Source of the DNA: Legionella sp. | Lineage (GTDB): Bacteria > Pseudomonadota > Gammaproteobacteria > Legionellales > Legionellaceae | NCBI GenBank assembly: GCA_002786205.1 | Contig: PEQM01000036.1 | Span: 1 to 38,190 of the forward strand | Length of the DNA: 38,190 bases | Direction of reading: 5' to 3' | Shown here: in pieces, positions 1 to 9,242 of the stretch | Position numbering within the stretch: position 1 is the stretch's first letter | How the letters are laid out: every line of letters starts with the position of its first letter | Position numbers and translations under genes: made by a program | Notes under the pieces: generated by a model | The model's database searches: none | What the model was told of the DNA's origin: nothing | The model's input: only the letters and a program-made list of their open reading frames with translations

Positions 1-203
1 AGTTAGAAAATTCTCTTTTCACGCTATTTCTCCCAATTTAGAGATTATTATCTCTTAACTCGGTGTGTTCATCCATTAGACCACGTCAATATGAATACAG
101 AGCGTAACGCACTATCCAAGATTTTAATTAGAGGTATAAAAACAAATTTGGATCGATTTGAACTTTGCGGGAAAGAGGAGTTTATCAAAACCCTTGCTGG
201 GAT

Positions 204-280
204 TGGTCGGGACGGAAGGATTTGAACCTTCGACCACTAGCACCCCATGCTAGTACGCTACCAGGCTGCGCTACGCCCCG
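204..280 (-). tRNA. tRNA-Pro (anticodon GGG)
   Basis: On the minus strand this 77-base stretch folds as a complete cloverleaf. The 7-bp acceptor stem (CGGGGCG with CGTCCCG) contains one G-T pair. The anticodon stem CTAGC/GCTAG encloses the loop ATGGGGT, which places anticodon GGG at plus positions 244-246. The T arm contains GGTTCAAATCC. The discriminator is A and the CCA end is encoded (plus 204-206). The GGG anticodon reads proline codons CCC and CCU. The gene sits just downstream of gcdH on the same strand but has its own promoter. I see no clear terminator after it. Confidence 0.95.
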
Positions 281-290
281 AACAAGTGAG

Positions 291-319
291 ATAATAACCA
301 AGTATGTTTTAAATGACAA
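291..319 (-). promoter_or_regulatory. sigma70-type promoter of tRNA-Pro
   Basis: Read on the minus strand, a -35 element TTGTCA (plus 314-319) is separated by exactly 17 bases from a -10 element TATTAT (plus 291-296). The first base of the tRNA lies about 11 bases past the -10. The good match, ideal spacing and position in front of a stable RNA gene make this one of the safest promoter calls in the window. Confidence 0.7.
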
Positions 320-351
320 GCTTTTTGACGTTGAAATTTTATCCCCTTTGT

Positions 352-1515
352 TCATCCAAAAGCATTAATTCCGGTAATGTGTTTACCTAATACCAAAGTA
401 TGAACATTATCAGTTCCTTCGTAAGTAAAAACAGACTCTAGATTGAGTAAGTGCCTGATGACATGGTACTCCAGGCTGATGCCATTGGCTCCTAATAAAT
501 TCCTGCAAATTCTTACGCTGTTGAGTGCTTCTTTGCACGCATTGCCTTTGGCTAAAGAAATCATGACCGGGTTGTCTTTTCCTTGCTCTTTAAGGCGGCC
601 TATGTGTAAATTCATGCATTGTGCCTTAAGTAGCTCTGTGTATATTTTTACCAAATCTTTTTGAATTAATTGAAAGGAGGCTAATGGTTTATCGAATTGT
701 TTTCTTTCTAACAAGTAGTTTTTTGTTAAATCAAAACAGGCCATAGCAGCTCCGGTTGCTCCCCAAGCAATACCATAACGTGCTTGATTTAAACAGCTTA
801 ACGCAGCCCCTAATCCTTTTTCTGTGCCAGGCAGGTAGTGATCGTCACTAACAAACACATTATCGAGGCTAATTTCTCCAGTCACTGAAGTCCGAAGAGA
901 CATTTTATTTTTAATCTCCGGACAGTGTACTCCCTGACTTTTTGTGTCCACTAAAAAACCTCTGATCCCTTCCTCGGTTTTTGCCCATATTATAGCAACA
1001 TCAGCAATAGGAGCATTGGTAATCCAGGTTTTTTCTCCGTGTAAACGCCATCCTCCTGCCACTTTTTTAGCATGAGTGTGCATGCTGGCAGGATCAGATC
1101 CTGAATTGGGCTCAGTCAGACCAAAACAACCTATTAATTGTCCTTTTGCCATTAATGGCAAATAATGTTTTTTTTGCTCTTCTGTACCAAAACGATAAAG
1201 AGGATACATACACAAGGAATTTTGCACTGAAACAAAGCTACGTAAGCCGCTATCGCCTCGTTCCAATTCCTGACAAACCAGGCCATATGTGACATAACCT
1301 GCCTCAGAGCCTCCGTATTGAGATGGCAAAGTAAGACCTAATAAACCAAGAGATGCTGCTTCTTGTATAAAAAAACGAGGAAATTGTGCCGTTTCAAAAG
1401 AATCGGCAATCACGGGCATAACACGATCACTGATAAAGCGCGCCACACTGTCACGAATCAAACGCTCATCGCTATTTAATTCACCATCAAGAAATAATAA
1501 ATCGTCCATGGTCAT
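352..1515 (-). CDS. gcdH: glutaryl-CoA dehydrogenase (acyl-CoA dehydrogenase family)
   Basis: This 387-residue FAD enzyme oxidatively decarboxylates glutaryl-CoA to crotonyl-CoA in lysine and tryptophan breakdown. It matches the known mitochondrial and bacterial glutaryl-CoA dehydrogenases along its whole length. The FAD/substrate signature [13 protein letters not shown] is at residues 130-142. The catalytic glutamate is in TYEGT (E366). The arginine specific to glutaryl-CoA enzymes, which binds the substrate carboxylate, is in SGLRS (R92). ARYGIAWG and EYHVIRH are also conserved. A second ATG lies two codons downstream and could be the true start. The gene stands alone: the tRNA follows it and a small lipoprotein gene diverges from it. 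Confidence 0.92.
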   Translation of the reverse strand: MTMDDLLFLDGELNSDERLIRDSVARFISDRVMPVIADSFETAQFPRFFIQEAASLGLLGLTLPSQYGGSEAGYVTYGLVCQELERGDSGLRSFVSVQNSLCMYPLYRFGTEEQKKHYLPLMAKGQLIGCFGLTEPNSGSDPASMHTHAKKVAGGWRLHGEKTWITNAPIADVAIIWAKTEEGIRGFLVDTKSQGVHCPEIKNKMSLRTSVTGEISLDNVFVSDDHYLPGTEKGLGAALSCLNQARYGIAWGATGAAMACFDLTKNYLLERKQFDKPLASFQLIQKDLVKIYTELLKAQCMNLHIGRLKEQGKDNPVMISLAKGNACKEALNSVRICRNLLGANGISLEYHVIRHLLNLESVFTYEGTDNVHTLVLGKHITGINAFG

Positions 1516-1639
1516 TCCATCGCTCTTGTTGTTATTCTATTAAGAGTAACAGCAAAATGAAAATAATCCATTCTTCTTATGGCAACACCATAAAAACCGA
1601 ACTACAATTTGACTAAATGGCAAGCAAAAAGGGTGAGTT

Positions 1640-1867
1640 ATGAAATGGATTGTTCCACTGAGTGCGCTGATATTAGCTAGCGGATGTTCCTCTACGTATA
1701 CCCATAATGATGCCATACTACCTTATCAGCAAGTTAATGTGGCTCCCATACAAAAAACCGTAGCCTATACTACAAAGGCCACTCGCGTAGTCATAGTAAA
1801 ACCCATATTAGTCGACTACGTTGCGCCGGCGGACATGATGACTTCGGTAGGTTTTGATTATTATTGA
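1640..1867 (+). CDS. small putative lipoprotein
   Basis: This is a 75-residue protein with a short charged N-terminus, a hydrophobic stretch and the lipobox L-A-S-G-C, with the lipidated cysteine at residue 16. It is therefore predicted to be cut by signal peptidase II and anchored in the envelope. A ribosome site (GGTGAG) sits about 4 bases before the ATG. The mature part is only about 60 residues, rich in Thr, Val and Tyr, with no domain I recognise. It diverges from gcdH and precedes the protease gene by about 170 bases, so it is probably its own unit. No function can be given. Confidence 0.65.
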   Translation: MKWIVPLSALILASGCSSTYTHNDAILPYQQVNVAPIQKTVAYTTKATRVVIVKPILVDYVAPADMMTSVGFDYY

Positions 1868-1971
1868 TACCGCATAGGTCGCTATCAATAGCATCATAAT
1901 GCCCTTTGTTTTTTAAATCCCCTCTTTCTTAAATAGGCTTCTTTCTTATTTCCTGTTCATCACATTCATTA

Positions 1972-2000
1972 TTGATTAATTTTAATTCATCAAGTACAAT
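1972..2000 (+). promoter_or_regulatory. promoter of the C1 protease gene
   Basis: A -35 element TTGATT (1972-1977), a 17-base spacer and a -10 element TACAAT (1995-2000) lie about 40 bases before the ATG at 2042. This gives a leader of roughly 35 bases with a good Shine-Dalgarno (AGGAG) near its end. Confidence 0.5.
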
Positions 2001-2041
2001 GGGGCCTCTTTTTTTGCATCAATGTTTCAGGAGAATAGGTT

Positions 2042-3142
2042 ATGCACTCATCCAAATGGTTTCTATTGACGTTGGCTTTATCAAGCCCGCTGTTTGCACA
2101 AGATATCAAAATAGTAGGAACTTTGGACAAAACACTGATCACACCACAATCCCAACCGTTGAAATTAACGCACCGAACACACAGACTGTCTGCACCCAGA
2201 GTAATTAAATTATTAAAGGTGGAATTAAGCAAACCTGCCGAAGCCGCATTAAATAAAAGAGCCTCTCTTATCGCCACTCAATCAGCCTCGTTGAATAAGT
2301 CTTCTCACTATCCTAGAAAAATTGATTTAGGTATGAACGATGTGCCGGTGCAAGATCAAGGCGATTATGGTACTTGTGTGACTTTTGCAGTAACTAGCGC
2401 CATCGATGCCGCACTAGGCCAAGGCGATTACATCAGCCAATTATGTTCTTTACAGCTAGGCAACTACTTACAGACTAACGGATATACTTATAGTGGATGG
2501 GATGGCTCCTTAGGTAGCACTGTATTAAGTCAAATTGAAACTTTTGGTATTATTAACAAAGAGCAAGAACATACTATAGGCTGTGGTGGCTTAACTCACT
2601 ATCCAGCTCACACCCCGATTCCCGAAGGTACAATGAATCCTGAAGATTATCATCAGCTAAGTGAAAACATTAATGATGTCATTGCCTGGTCTCCTATTCT
2701 TGATATCTACACGGCTATGGACAGGGTCGACACCAATGCCACGCTAGACAATGTAAAAAAAGCATTGAACGAAAACGATCGCGTTACCTTTGGTGTGTTA
2801 TTACTTGATTTTGATTTAGGGGTCATGGGAGCCGTAGGAACGCACAACAGTCATTATGACAGCTGGGTTTTAACACCGGAAATTGCCAGAGACATCTATT
2901 TAAAACCACAATTTGGCGGCCATGAAATGATAATCACCGGTTATGATGACAATGCCATTGCCACCGATGAACAAGGTCATGAACACAAAGGGCTACTCAC
3001 CTTACGCAATTCTTGGGGTGATAAAATTGGTGACCATGGTAATTTCTATATGTCTTATGATTATTTCAAAGTATTGACCATAGAAGCACAACGCATTCGT
3101 AGCATGCAAGCTGATGGTGGTGTAGACTCCCAACGAGCTTAA
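2042..3142 (+). CDS. exported papain-like (C1 family) cysteine protease
   Basis: This 366-residue protein starts with a signal peptide (about residues 1-19, ending at LFA) and has a pro-region to about residue 95. The peptidase domain keeps the papain catalytic set: Gln106 (oxyanion hole) and Cys112 in QDQGDYGTCVTFA, His294 in GGHEMIITGY, and Asn323 in LRNSWG. The usual papain 'CGSCWAF' is varied to 'YGTCVTF'. From memory, Legionella pneumophila has an exported C1 protease of this kind (Lpg2622), reported as a type II secretion substrate; I could not verify the match here. AGGAG about 8 bases before the ATG supports the start. The gene is monocistronic and converges on a metallophosphoesterase gene. 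Confidence 0.82.
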   Translation: MHSSKWFLLTLALSSPLFAQDIKIVGTLDKTLITPQSQPLKLTHRTHRLSAPRVIKLLKVELSKPAEAALNKRASLIATQSASLNKSSHYPRKIDLGMNDVPVQDQGDYGTCVTFAVTSAIDAALGQGDYISQLCSLQLGNYLQTNGYTYSGWDGSLGSTVLSQIETFGIINKEQEHTIGCGGLTHYPAHTPIPEGTMNPEDYHQLSENINDVIAWSPILDIYTAMDRVDTNATLDNVKKALNENDRVTFGVLLLDFDLGVMGAVGTHNSHYDSWVLTPEIARDIYLKPQFGGHEMIITGYDDNAIATDEQGHEHKGLLTLRNSWGDKIGDHGNFYMSYDYFKVLTIEAQRIRSMQADGGVDSQRA

Positions 3143-3163
3143 TTTTGATACCATATATTAGCG

Positions 3164-3200
3164 GCAGCCTGGATATCCATTACTCCATTATTCAGGCTGC
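3164..3200. terminator. inverted repeat between convergent genes, possible bidirectional terminator
   Basis: A perfect 8-bp inverted repeat, GCAGCCTG (3164-3171) and CAGGCTGC (3193-3200), encloses a 21-base loop. It lies in the 60-base gap between two convergent genes. Neither side has a real T-run, so the terminator reading rests mainly on position and symmetry. Confidence 0.4.
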
Positions 3201-3202
3201 AC

Positions 3203-4381
3203 CTATTTCATTTCACCGTGCAGGGGATTGCCAGAAATAGAGTAAGTCCTCAAGCAAGCAGCTTGATCAACCTGTTTGCTTTTTACCCCATAAAACAAAC
3301 CCTGTTCCAATGCATGGCATAACTTTTCTGTTGACAGAGTATTCAAACAGGATGCCAAATGCGCTTGCTGACAAAAAGAGAAAATGGAGTGAGTTAGCCC
3401 CTTAGCCTGATAAAACTCATCATTCCATTGCGTTAAAGAAGTAGTATAATAGGTAGTGTAATTACCAACCGCCATGTCATTATTTAAAGCAATCACTTTC
3501 ATGCCGGGATTGTTGTGATGAACGCGACTGATAGACGGTACAGAGTAATTATAAAGCACTCGTCCCGAAGGCAATACCAATTGGCGTAATTCGTCCATAT
3601 GAGTATGACCTGTAATGAGGGTGATCTCTGTAAAACGTGAAGCATATTTGTTTAATAAACGAATAAATTCAGCTGAGGCAGACTGACGCCATAATGCGTC
3701 TCCTTTATAATTGAACCCAGGCGGTATATGCATAGCGATTAATAATTGCTTTGCTTTGTGTGTTTTCAATTGCTTTTCTAACCAGGATAATTGACGCGCT
3801 GCAACTTGTTGCTGGTTCCAGTAAGCCTTTTGCCAAAAGGGCATTTTTACTAGGGATGCTGTATTTAAGGCAATTAAAATCACTTCCTTATTGCCAGGAA
3901 TAACATAAGACGAGTAATACCCTTCTTGTCGCATCAATTGATTGTCTATTATCAGCGAGCTGCAATAAACACAAGCCCCCTCCCAGTCTTTAGCCAAATC
4001 TAATGGGGTACGCCCTTTAACCATAAAAGGTCCATAATTTCCACCTAAAGAATCATTATTCCCAGGGATATAAAACATGGGCTTTTGACTGCTATCCGCT
4101 TGTAACAAGCCCTGAAAAACAATTCTTTCATCTTGCTCTTTTTTCTTAGCTGAAACAATTAAATGCGCAGGCAGATCACCTAAATTTAAAATAAAATCTA
4201 CCGAATGACTAAGTTGCATGATTTTTTTTAACGCAGCCTGCCATATCAATGGTCCACTATCACTTTGCCAGGTTTCCTTCTTCTCGGTGTCGTAATGAAT
4301 GTCACTAATTAATAAAAACGAAGGCGAAGCGAAAGCCTTCGTCAGGAAAAATAACAACAGGCACAGAATATATTTCATCAC
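3203..4381 (-). CDS. exported calcineurin-like metallophosphoesterase (acid sphingomyelinase-like)
   Basis: This 392-residue protein has a signal peptide (about residues 1-18) and a full set of dinuclear metal-binding motifs. These are SDIHYD (D27, H29), LGDLPAH (D69), PGNND (N109), AMHIPPG (H218) and TGHTHMD (H259, H261). The GNND plus MHIPPG pattern resembles acid sphingomyelinase-like phosphodiesterases more than cytosolic phosphatases, but the substrate cannot be read from sequence. It is expected in the periplasm or outside the cell. The first start codon is GTG (4379-4381), immediately followed by ATG (4376-4378). It lies one base past the dacB stop, so it is probably co-transcribed and translationally coupled with dacB. 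There is no strong Shine-Dalgarno. Confidence 0.78.
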   Translation of the reverse strand: MMKYILCLLLFFLTKAFASPSFLLISDIHYDTEKKETWQSDSGPLIWQAALKKIMQLSHSVDFILNLGDLPAHLIVSAKKKEQDERIVFQGLLQADSSQKPMFYIPGNNDSLGGNYGPFMVKGRTPLDLAKDWEGACVYCSSLIIDNQLMRQEGYYSSYVIPGNKEVILIALNTASLVKMPFWQKAYWNQQQVAARQLSWLEKQLKTHKAKQLLIAMHIPPGFNYKGDALWRQSASAEFIRLLNKYASRFTEITLITGHTHMDELRQLVLPSGRVLYNYSVPSISRVHHNNPGMKVIALNNDMAVGNYTTYYTTSLTQWNDEFYQAKGLTHSIFSFCQQAHLASCLNTLSTEKLCHALEQGLFYGVKSKQVDQAACLRTYSISGNPLHGEMK

Positions 4382-4382
4382 G

Positions 4383-6200
4383 TTAAGTCGCCCACCGAAG
4401 TGTCCAAATACGCTGATTAAGTGCTTCTGGTGTTGAAATCCAAAGCAGCATAGGCTTGCCTATGTTATTCATCGGTTGTGCAGAAGCCACTGCCACAGCA
4501 AAAGAGAATTTAGTTGCCAGATTATTGAGGATTTTTAAGATCTGAGCCGGATCGGATTGGTTGTCTTTAATCACCAACTCATGACTTCTATATACTATAT
4601 CTACTGCCTGCCCCTTTAAAGCCAGACGAAGGGCTGATTCCATGCGGCGCCACTGAGCTTGTTGCCTCATCTGTATGTCATCTTGAGTAGGAGAAGATTG
4701 AAATTTTACTCTGTTATGTGGAGAAAATACGCGCGCCAAACGGTTACTTCCTGGATTTAATTTTAAAAAATAAGCACATAAAGCATCTAGCAAAGGGCGT
4801 CCTGGACCGGCATTAGAACCAGGCAATCGATTAATGAATAAAGCAAATGCCAAAGTATGTCCATTGGTGGTATACATATAGCCTGACAAACTGTTCATGC
4901 CGGTTAATGTTCCTGTTTTTGCCCGAATAAAACCTTGTTGTTCTGGTGTTTTAAAACGTTTTTGCAAAGTACCATCACGCCCGGAAACAGGTAATGCAGC
5001 AATGTATTCATAGGCTAAAGGAAAGCGTTGATATAAAAACATTAACAAAGAGATAGTCTGCTGGGGAGTCACTAAATTATAACGAGACAGTCCTGACCCA
5101 TCGGTAAAAGTGGCTTGAGTAAAATCGATTCCTGTTTGCTGCTGTAAAAAAGTTTTAATTAGGGCTTGAGCACTATTCCAATTCACAGGCCCCCCTTTTA
5201 ATTGAGCAGCTGCATGCAAATACAAACTGTCTGCATATAAGTTATCGGAAGGTTTTAGGGTGTCTGCCATCAACTGTGATAACGGTTTAGAATATTGATT
5301 GGCAAGAAGCAAAGCACCCTGTGGTGCTTTACCTAAAACCACATCACCATGCAAACTAATCTGCTCTTTGGCCAGGCCTCGACGCACCATCGCTTGTGCG
5401 TAATGCAAGGGATTTTTAATGGCAAGGCGTTGCAAAACAGCCCACTGCCCTACCCCCACACAACCACTGCTCACCAAATGATTGTCTTGATCTAAAACCA
5501 GCCCCACGCCACAAGATTTGGCATCTTTTTTCGTTGTGGCTTGATTGGTAATGGTTATTGCACCACTACCCCAATCATCAGCCTCTACCAATGCCAAAGC
5601 ACCCGCTTCTACCCCAGGATTAATCATCACGTTAATGCGATTGGCGTCTAAAATTAAAGGCGCTATGGGCGCAGCATAGCTGTATGCAAGATCTGAGGCC
5701 ATCCACCCCGGAGGGTACGCCGTTACTGAAGCCAAACTACTGTCTATGTAGACTGTACCTTGAATGTCGCGCACACCCCAGTCTCGTAAAGAAGACAATA
5801 ATTGTGACAAATCATGACGCGTAAACGAAGGGTCTCCACTTAAATGCAAATACAAGTTACCCTTTAATACACCCTGTTGCAGTTGTGTTGCATCGGTACT
5901 TAACCTGTTTCTAAAACGATAATCTGGCCCCAAGACCATTAAAGCTGCCGCCTCTGAAAACAGTTTCATATTACTGGCCGGAATATAAAGCTTATCCGCA
6001 TTGCGCTGATATAAGGTCTCTCCTGAAGTTAAATCCACAACAACAGCACCTAAATTAACCATGGGATTTATTTTCTGCACCACCTGATCTGCACCATTAT
6101 GCAACCCCAAGGCGAATACCGGCACCAGATAAAGCAATCCAAGACTGATGAATAATTTGTTCAAGATCGATCCTTTATGACAGCTCATTTTACTAATCAT
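4383..6200 (-). CDS. dacB: D-alanyl-D-alanine carboxypeptidase/endopeptidase (PBP4, S13 family) with C-terminal extension
   Basis: This penicillin-binding protein trims and cleaves peptidoglycan peptides in the periplasm. After a signal peptide (about residues 10-31) it shows the three active-site motifs in order: SNMK (S76-K79), SDN (318-320) and KTG (428-430, within AKTGTLTGMNSLSGY). The large insert domain between the first two motifs is typical of class C PBPs. The family member in E. coli is 477 residues; this one is 605. About 125 extra residues follow the transpeptidase domain and have no motif I recognise. The start overlaps the end of the parB-like gene by 8 bases; a second in-frame ATG is four codons on. 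Translation is probably coupled to the upstream gene. Confidence 0.88.
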   Translation of the reverse strand: MISKMSCHKGSILNKLFISLGLLYLVPVFALGLHNGADQVVQKINPMVNLGAVVVDLTSGETLYQRNADKLYIPASNMKLFSEAAALMVLGPDYRFRNRLSTDATQLQQGVLKGNLYLHLSGDPSFTRHDLSQLLSSLRDWGVRDIQGTVYIDSSLASVTAYPPGWMASDLAYSYAAPIAPLILDANRINVMINPGVEAGALALVEADDWGSGAITITNQATTKKDAKSCGVGLVLDQDNHLVSSGCVGVGQWAVLQRLAIKNPLHYAQAMVRRGLAKEQISLHGDVVLGKAPQGALLLANQYSKPLSQLMADTLKPSDNLYADSLYLHAAAQLKGGPVNWNSAQALIKTFLQQQTGIDFTQATFTDGSGLSRYNLVTPQQTISLLMFLYQRFPLAYEYIAALPVSGRDGTLQKRFKTPEQQGFIRAKTGTLTGMNSLSGYMYTTNGHTLAFALFINRLPGSNAGPGRPLLDALCAYFLKLNPGSNRLARVFSPHNRVKFQSSPTQDDIQMRQQAQWRRMESALRLALKGQAVDIVYRSHELVIKDNQSDPAQILKILNNLATKFSFAVAVASAQPMNNIGKPMLLWISTPEALNQRIWTLRWAT

Positions 6201-6981
6201 AGCGCAAGCCTAGCCGCTCCAAAAGACCTGCCAAGGTATCATTGCTAAAATATTTCATTTTTAACCATCCCCCTTGAGCACCTTCTGTGCTGATATCTAC
6301 TGGCGCCCCCACTTGTTCTGCCAATAATTGTTCTAAACGAATAATGTCTTTGTCTTTGGTAAAAGCATCGGTCATATTGGGTTTATTTTTATACTGTCTG
6401 ATTTCTTGCTCTAACTGTCTGACAGACCATTGCCCCTCTATGATACATTGAGCAAACCATTCTTGCTGTGATGGCTCTAAACCAACTAGCATCCGAGCAT
6501 GACCTAAAGACAATTGACGTGAGCTAATGCGGTGTTTGACCTGTTCTGTCAGACTAAGTAAGCGAAGAATATTGGCAATATGACTACGAGACTTACCTAC
6601 CAAAGCGGCAATTTCATCTTGTTGATAATGAAATTCATCGATAAGACGACGATAACCACTTGCCTCTTCAATTAAATTAAGATCTTGTCTTTGAATATTT
6701 TCTATTAAACCCAAAGCACAAGCTTGCTGGTCAGTATACTGACCTACCAAACAAGAAATATGAGTAAATCCTGCTAACTGAGCCGCACGCCAGCGACGTT
6801 CACCCGCCAGAATTTCATATTGATGCAGGGCAATTTCTCGCACAATTAAAGGTTCAATTAGTCCTTGAGACAACAGAGATTGCGCAAGCTCTTGTAAAGC
6901 CACTTCATCAAAATCACAACGCGGTTGGTAGGCTCCTGGGCGTAAAGAATGCATGGGCAACTGTTTTAATTCAGGTTGCAT
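6193..6981 (-). CDS. ParB/Spo0J-family DNA-binding protein, orphan
   Basis: The 262-residue product has the ParB N-terminal CTP-binding domain with GERRWRA (60-66) and the ENIQRQDLNLIEEA block (94-107). A helix-turn-helix (about 120-141) and a short C-terminal part follow. I start it at the ATG at 6981, which has GGGAG 8 bases upstream, rather than at an in-frame TTG 15 bases earlier. In most bacteria parB follows parA near the replication origin and gidB; here there is no parA, and the gene lies between rsmB and dacB. It may be the chromosomal ParB in a rearranged locus, or a second ParB-like regulator (Noc-like or nucleoid-associated). Its stop overlaps the dacB start. Confidence 0.8.
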   Translation of the reverse strand: MQPELKQLPMHSLRPGAYQPRCDFDEVALQELAQSLLSQGLIEPLIVREIALHQYEILAGERRWRAAQLAGFTHISCLVGQYTDQQACALGLIENIQRQDLNLIEEASGYRRLIDEFHYQQDEIAALVGKSRSHIANILRLLSLTEQVKHRISSRQLSLGHARMLVGLEPSQQEWFAQCIIEGQWSVRQLEQEIRQYKNKPNMTDAFTKDKDIIRLEQLLAEQVGAPVDISTEGAQGGWLKMKYFSNDTLAGLLERLGLRYD

Positions 6982-7011
6982 ATTAATGGCTCCCAAAAAT
7001 ACAGACCAAAA

Positions 7012-8301
7012 TCAAAGAGGAGATGACTCTTTTTTTCTAAGCACACTGTAAAAAAAACCATCCATACCGTCCTCTCCTGGTAGTATTTGACGGCCATGCT
7101 CTGTGGCTCTCCCCCAATCAGCATGAATAGACTCTATACAACAATCCGGATGTGTTTTTTGAAATGCACTAATTTGCGCTTCATTTTCTGCAGGCATGAT
7201 GGAACAGGTAGCATAAACCATTAAGCCTCCTGATGCCAATAAAGGCCATAGTGAACACAGCATGGCATGCTGCATCTGCACAACAGTTTGAATGTCTTCA
7301 GCGGTTCGTCGCAATTTAATATCTGCGTGTCTACGGATAACTCCTGTTGCCGAGCATGGCGCATCCAATAAAATTCTATCGAATAATTGCTTATCCCACC
7401 AGGTGTCTGGCACCAAGGCATCACCTTGTATTACCGTAGCCTGCAAATTCAGACGCTGTAAATTTTCCTCTACTCGTTGCAAACGCCAGGCATCAACATC
7501 TAATGCAAGGCAGGTGGCTAACGATGGCTCGGTTTCTAGTAAATGTGCTGTTTTACCACCGGGGGCACAACAGGCATCCAGTACTCGTAAACCTGGCCTA
7601 AGTTGCAATAATGAAGCCGCACACTGAGCCGCCGCATCTTGTACTGAAATCCAGCCTTTTGCAAAACCGGGCAAAGTGCGTACATCACAAGGCATCATTA
7701 ATGTCAGTGCCGAAGGAACGAGGGGATGTGCTACAGCCTCAAGATCTTCAGCCGCCAATGCAAGCAGATAGTCTTCCCGGGAAATACGGCTTAAATTAAC
7801 TCTCAAGGTCATCGGAGGATGCACATCATTGGCTGCGACTATAGCAGGCCAATCATCAGGCCATGCTTGCTGTATTGTTTTTAGCAACAAGTCCGGATGA
7901 CCATGAATAAAAGCATCATCGTTTTGCAAGCTGGCAATAAGCGTTTGCTGCTGGCGACAAAAAGTTCTCAATACCGCATTAACTAATCCTTTAGCCCATT
8001 TTTTTTTGCTTTTTTCCAACAGGCCAACTGTTTCTTTTACTACAGCATAATCAGGCAATTGCATATAGTGAATCTGGTATAAACCCAAGACAATAGCCAC
8101 CCACACCTCTATATCTTTAGGCTTTTTATCTAGCAGCAGCGTGGCAATACAACTCAAACGAACATAATGTCTGCACACGCCAAAACAAAGCTCTTTCGTC
8201 ATGGGTGCTGCAGACGCAGGCAGACATTGAGCAAGCGATGCCCGATTATCCAGCACCTGAACCAAGGCTTTTAAGGCCTGAAGACGTTCATTAGTACTCA
8301 T
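7012..8301 (-). CDS. rsmB: 16S rRNA (cytosine-967-C5)-methyltransferase
   Basis: RsmB (Sun/Fmu) methylates C967 of 16S rRNA. The chosen ATG at 8301 gives 429 residues, the usual family length, and overlaps the fmt stop as ATGA; a longer reading to 8349 would run into fmt. The N-terminal NusB-like RNA-binding domain covers about residues 1-140. The methyltransferase domain has the SAM motif [11 protein letters not shown] (241-251), the catalytic motif [10 protein letters not shown] (C316) and VYATCSI (C366). Two cysteines are typical of this class: one attacks the base and one releases the product. It is the third gene of def-fmt-rsmB, a standard gammaproteobacterial order. Confidence 0.93.
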   Translation of the reverse strand: MSTNERLQALKALVQVLDNRASLAQCLPASAAPMTKELCFGVCRHYVRLSCIATLLLDKKPKDIEVWVAIVLGLYQIHYMQLPDYAVVKETVGLLEKSKKKWAKGLVNAVLRTFCRQQQTLIASLQNDDAFIHGHPDLLLKTIQQAWPDDWPAIVAANDVHPPMTLRVNLSRISREDYLLALAAEDLEAVAHPLVPSALTLMMPCDVRTLPGFAKGWISVQDAAAQCAASLLQLRPGLRVLDACCAPGGKTAHLLETEPSLATCLALDVDAWRLQRVEENLQRLNLQATVIQGDALVPDTWWDKQLFDRILLDAPCSATGVIRRHADIKLRRTAEDIQTVVQMQHAMLCSLWPLLASGGLMVYATCSIMPAENEAQISAFQKTHPDCCIESIHADWGRATEHGRQILPGEDGMDGFFYSVLRKKESSPL

Positions 8302-9242
8302 TGCAATACCAAGCCTGGTTGCAAAGTTGTTTTCTTGGTATTCAACCAATCCGCTACAGAAATGACTTTCCCGCCAGCAAACTGCAACAACTCAATCAAC
8401 AAACCACCTTCCCCTGTCGCAACCATCATGCCGTTTTTATCCATTGAAAGAATAGTTCCAGATGCTTTATCTGTTGCTAATGAGACTACTTTTGCCTGAT
8501 GAATCCGAATGGTTTCTGACCCCAATGTCGTATAAGCAACAGGCCAAGGATTAAAAGCTCTGATTTGCCGGTCAATCACTACCGCCGGATTATGCCAATC
8601 AATGGCGCCGTCCTCTTTATTGATTTTTTTCGTGTAAGTAGCTAATGCATGATCCTGTTCTTCTGCTACAGCCTGTCCTAAAGCCAGCTCATTGACTATG
8701 TGAATCAAAGGCTCAGCTGACAGCTGGGCTAAACGATCATGCAAACTGCCTGCTGTATCAGTAGGATGAATAGGACATGACACTTTCGTTAACATGGCAC
8801 CGGTATCCATTCCCACATCCATTTGCATAATGGTCACACCACTTTGTATGTCGCCATGTAAAATAGCATGCTGAATGGGAGATGCACCTCGCCATTGAGG
8901 TAATAAAGAGGCATGAACATTAACGCAACCTAAACGAGGGATGTCTAAAACAGCCTGTGGCAAGATTAAGCCATAAGCAATAACTATCATTAAATCAGGT
9001 TGAAGTGCAGCCAACTCATCACGGGTTTCTGGTGCTTTAAAATGCAGTGGCTGGTAAATTGGAATATGATGTTCTAAAGCCCAGCTTTTCACCGCCGAGG
9101 CCTGCAGCTTTCGCCCTCGACCCGATGGCCTGTCTGGTTGAGTATAGACAGCCTTTATATTATGGGCTGAGTGCATCAATGCATTCAAACAAGGCAGGCC
9201 AAACTCTGGAGTTCCTGCAAAGACAATATTAAGACTTTTCAT
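8298..9242 (-). CDS. fmt: methionyl-tRNA formyltransferase
   Basis: Fmt formylates initiator Met-tRNA using 10-formyl-tetrahydrofolate. The 314-residue length is typical. The catalytic residues fall where expected: N108 and H110 in [17 protein letters not shown], and D146 in [10 protein letters not shown]. The C-terminal tRNA-binding domain spans about 205-314. The start overlaps the def stop by 3 bases (ATGA), so translation of def, fmt and rsmB is chained. Deformylase and formyltransferase act at opposite ends of the same N-formylmethionine cycle. Confidence 0.95.
   Translation of the reverse strand: MKSLNIVFAGTPEFGLPCLNALMHSAHNIKAVYTQPDRPSGRGRKLQASAVKSWALEHHIPIYQPLHFKAPETRDELAALQPDLMIVIAYGLILPQAVLDIPRLGCVNVHASLLPQWRGASPIQHAILHGDIQSGVTIMQMDVGMDTGAMLTKVSCPIHPTDTAGSLHDRLAQLSAEPLIHIVNELALGQAVAEEQDHALATYTKKINKEDGAIDWHNPAVVIDRQIRAFNPWPVAYTTLGSETIRIHQAKVVSLATDKASGTILSMDKNGMMVATGEGGLLIELLQFAGGKVISVADWLNTKKTTLQPGLVLQ

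Noticed and set aside
1-22. Possible start of a minus-strand gene running off the left edge (GTG at plus 20-22 with GGGAG upstream).
   Set aside because: Only seven codons are visible, too few to judge; the GGGAG spacing alone is weak evidence.
40-55. Hairpin AGAGAT-TATT-ATCTCT near the left edge.
   Set aside because: The 6-bp AT-rich stem without a T-run or known neighbour could be chance.
61-88. On the minus strand, GTGGTCTAATGGATGAACACACCG resembles the D-arm region of a tRNA (Glu-like).
   Set aside because: No acceptor stem, anticodon arm or T arm follows with the right pairing, so it is not a tRNA; a decayed fragment remains possible but cannot be shown.
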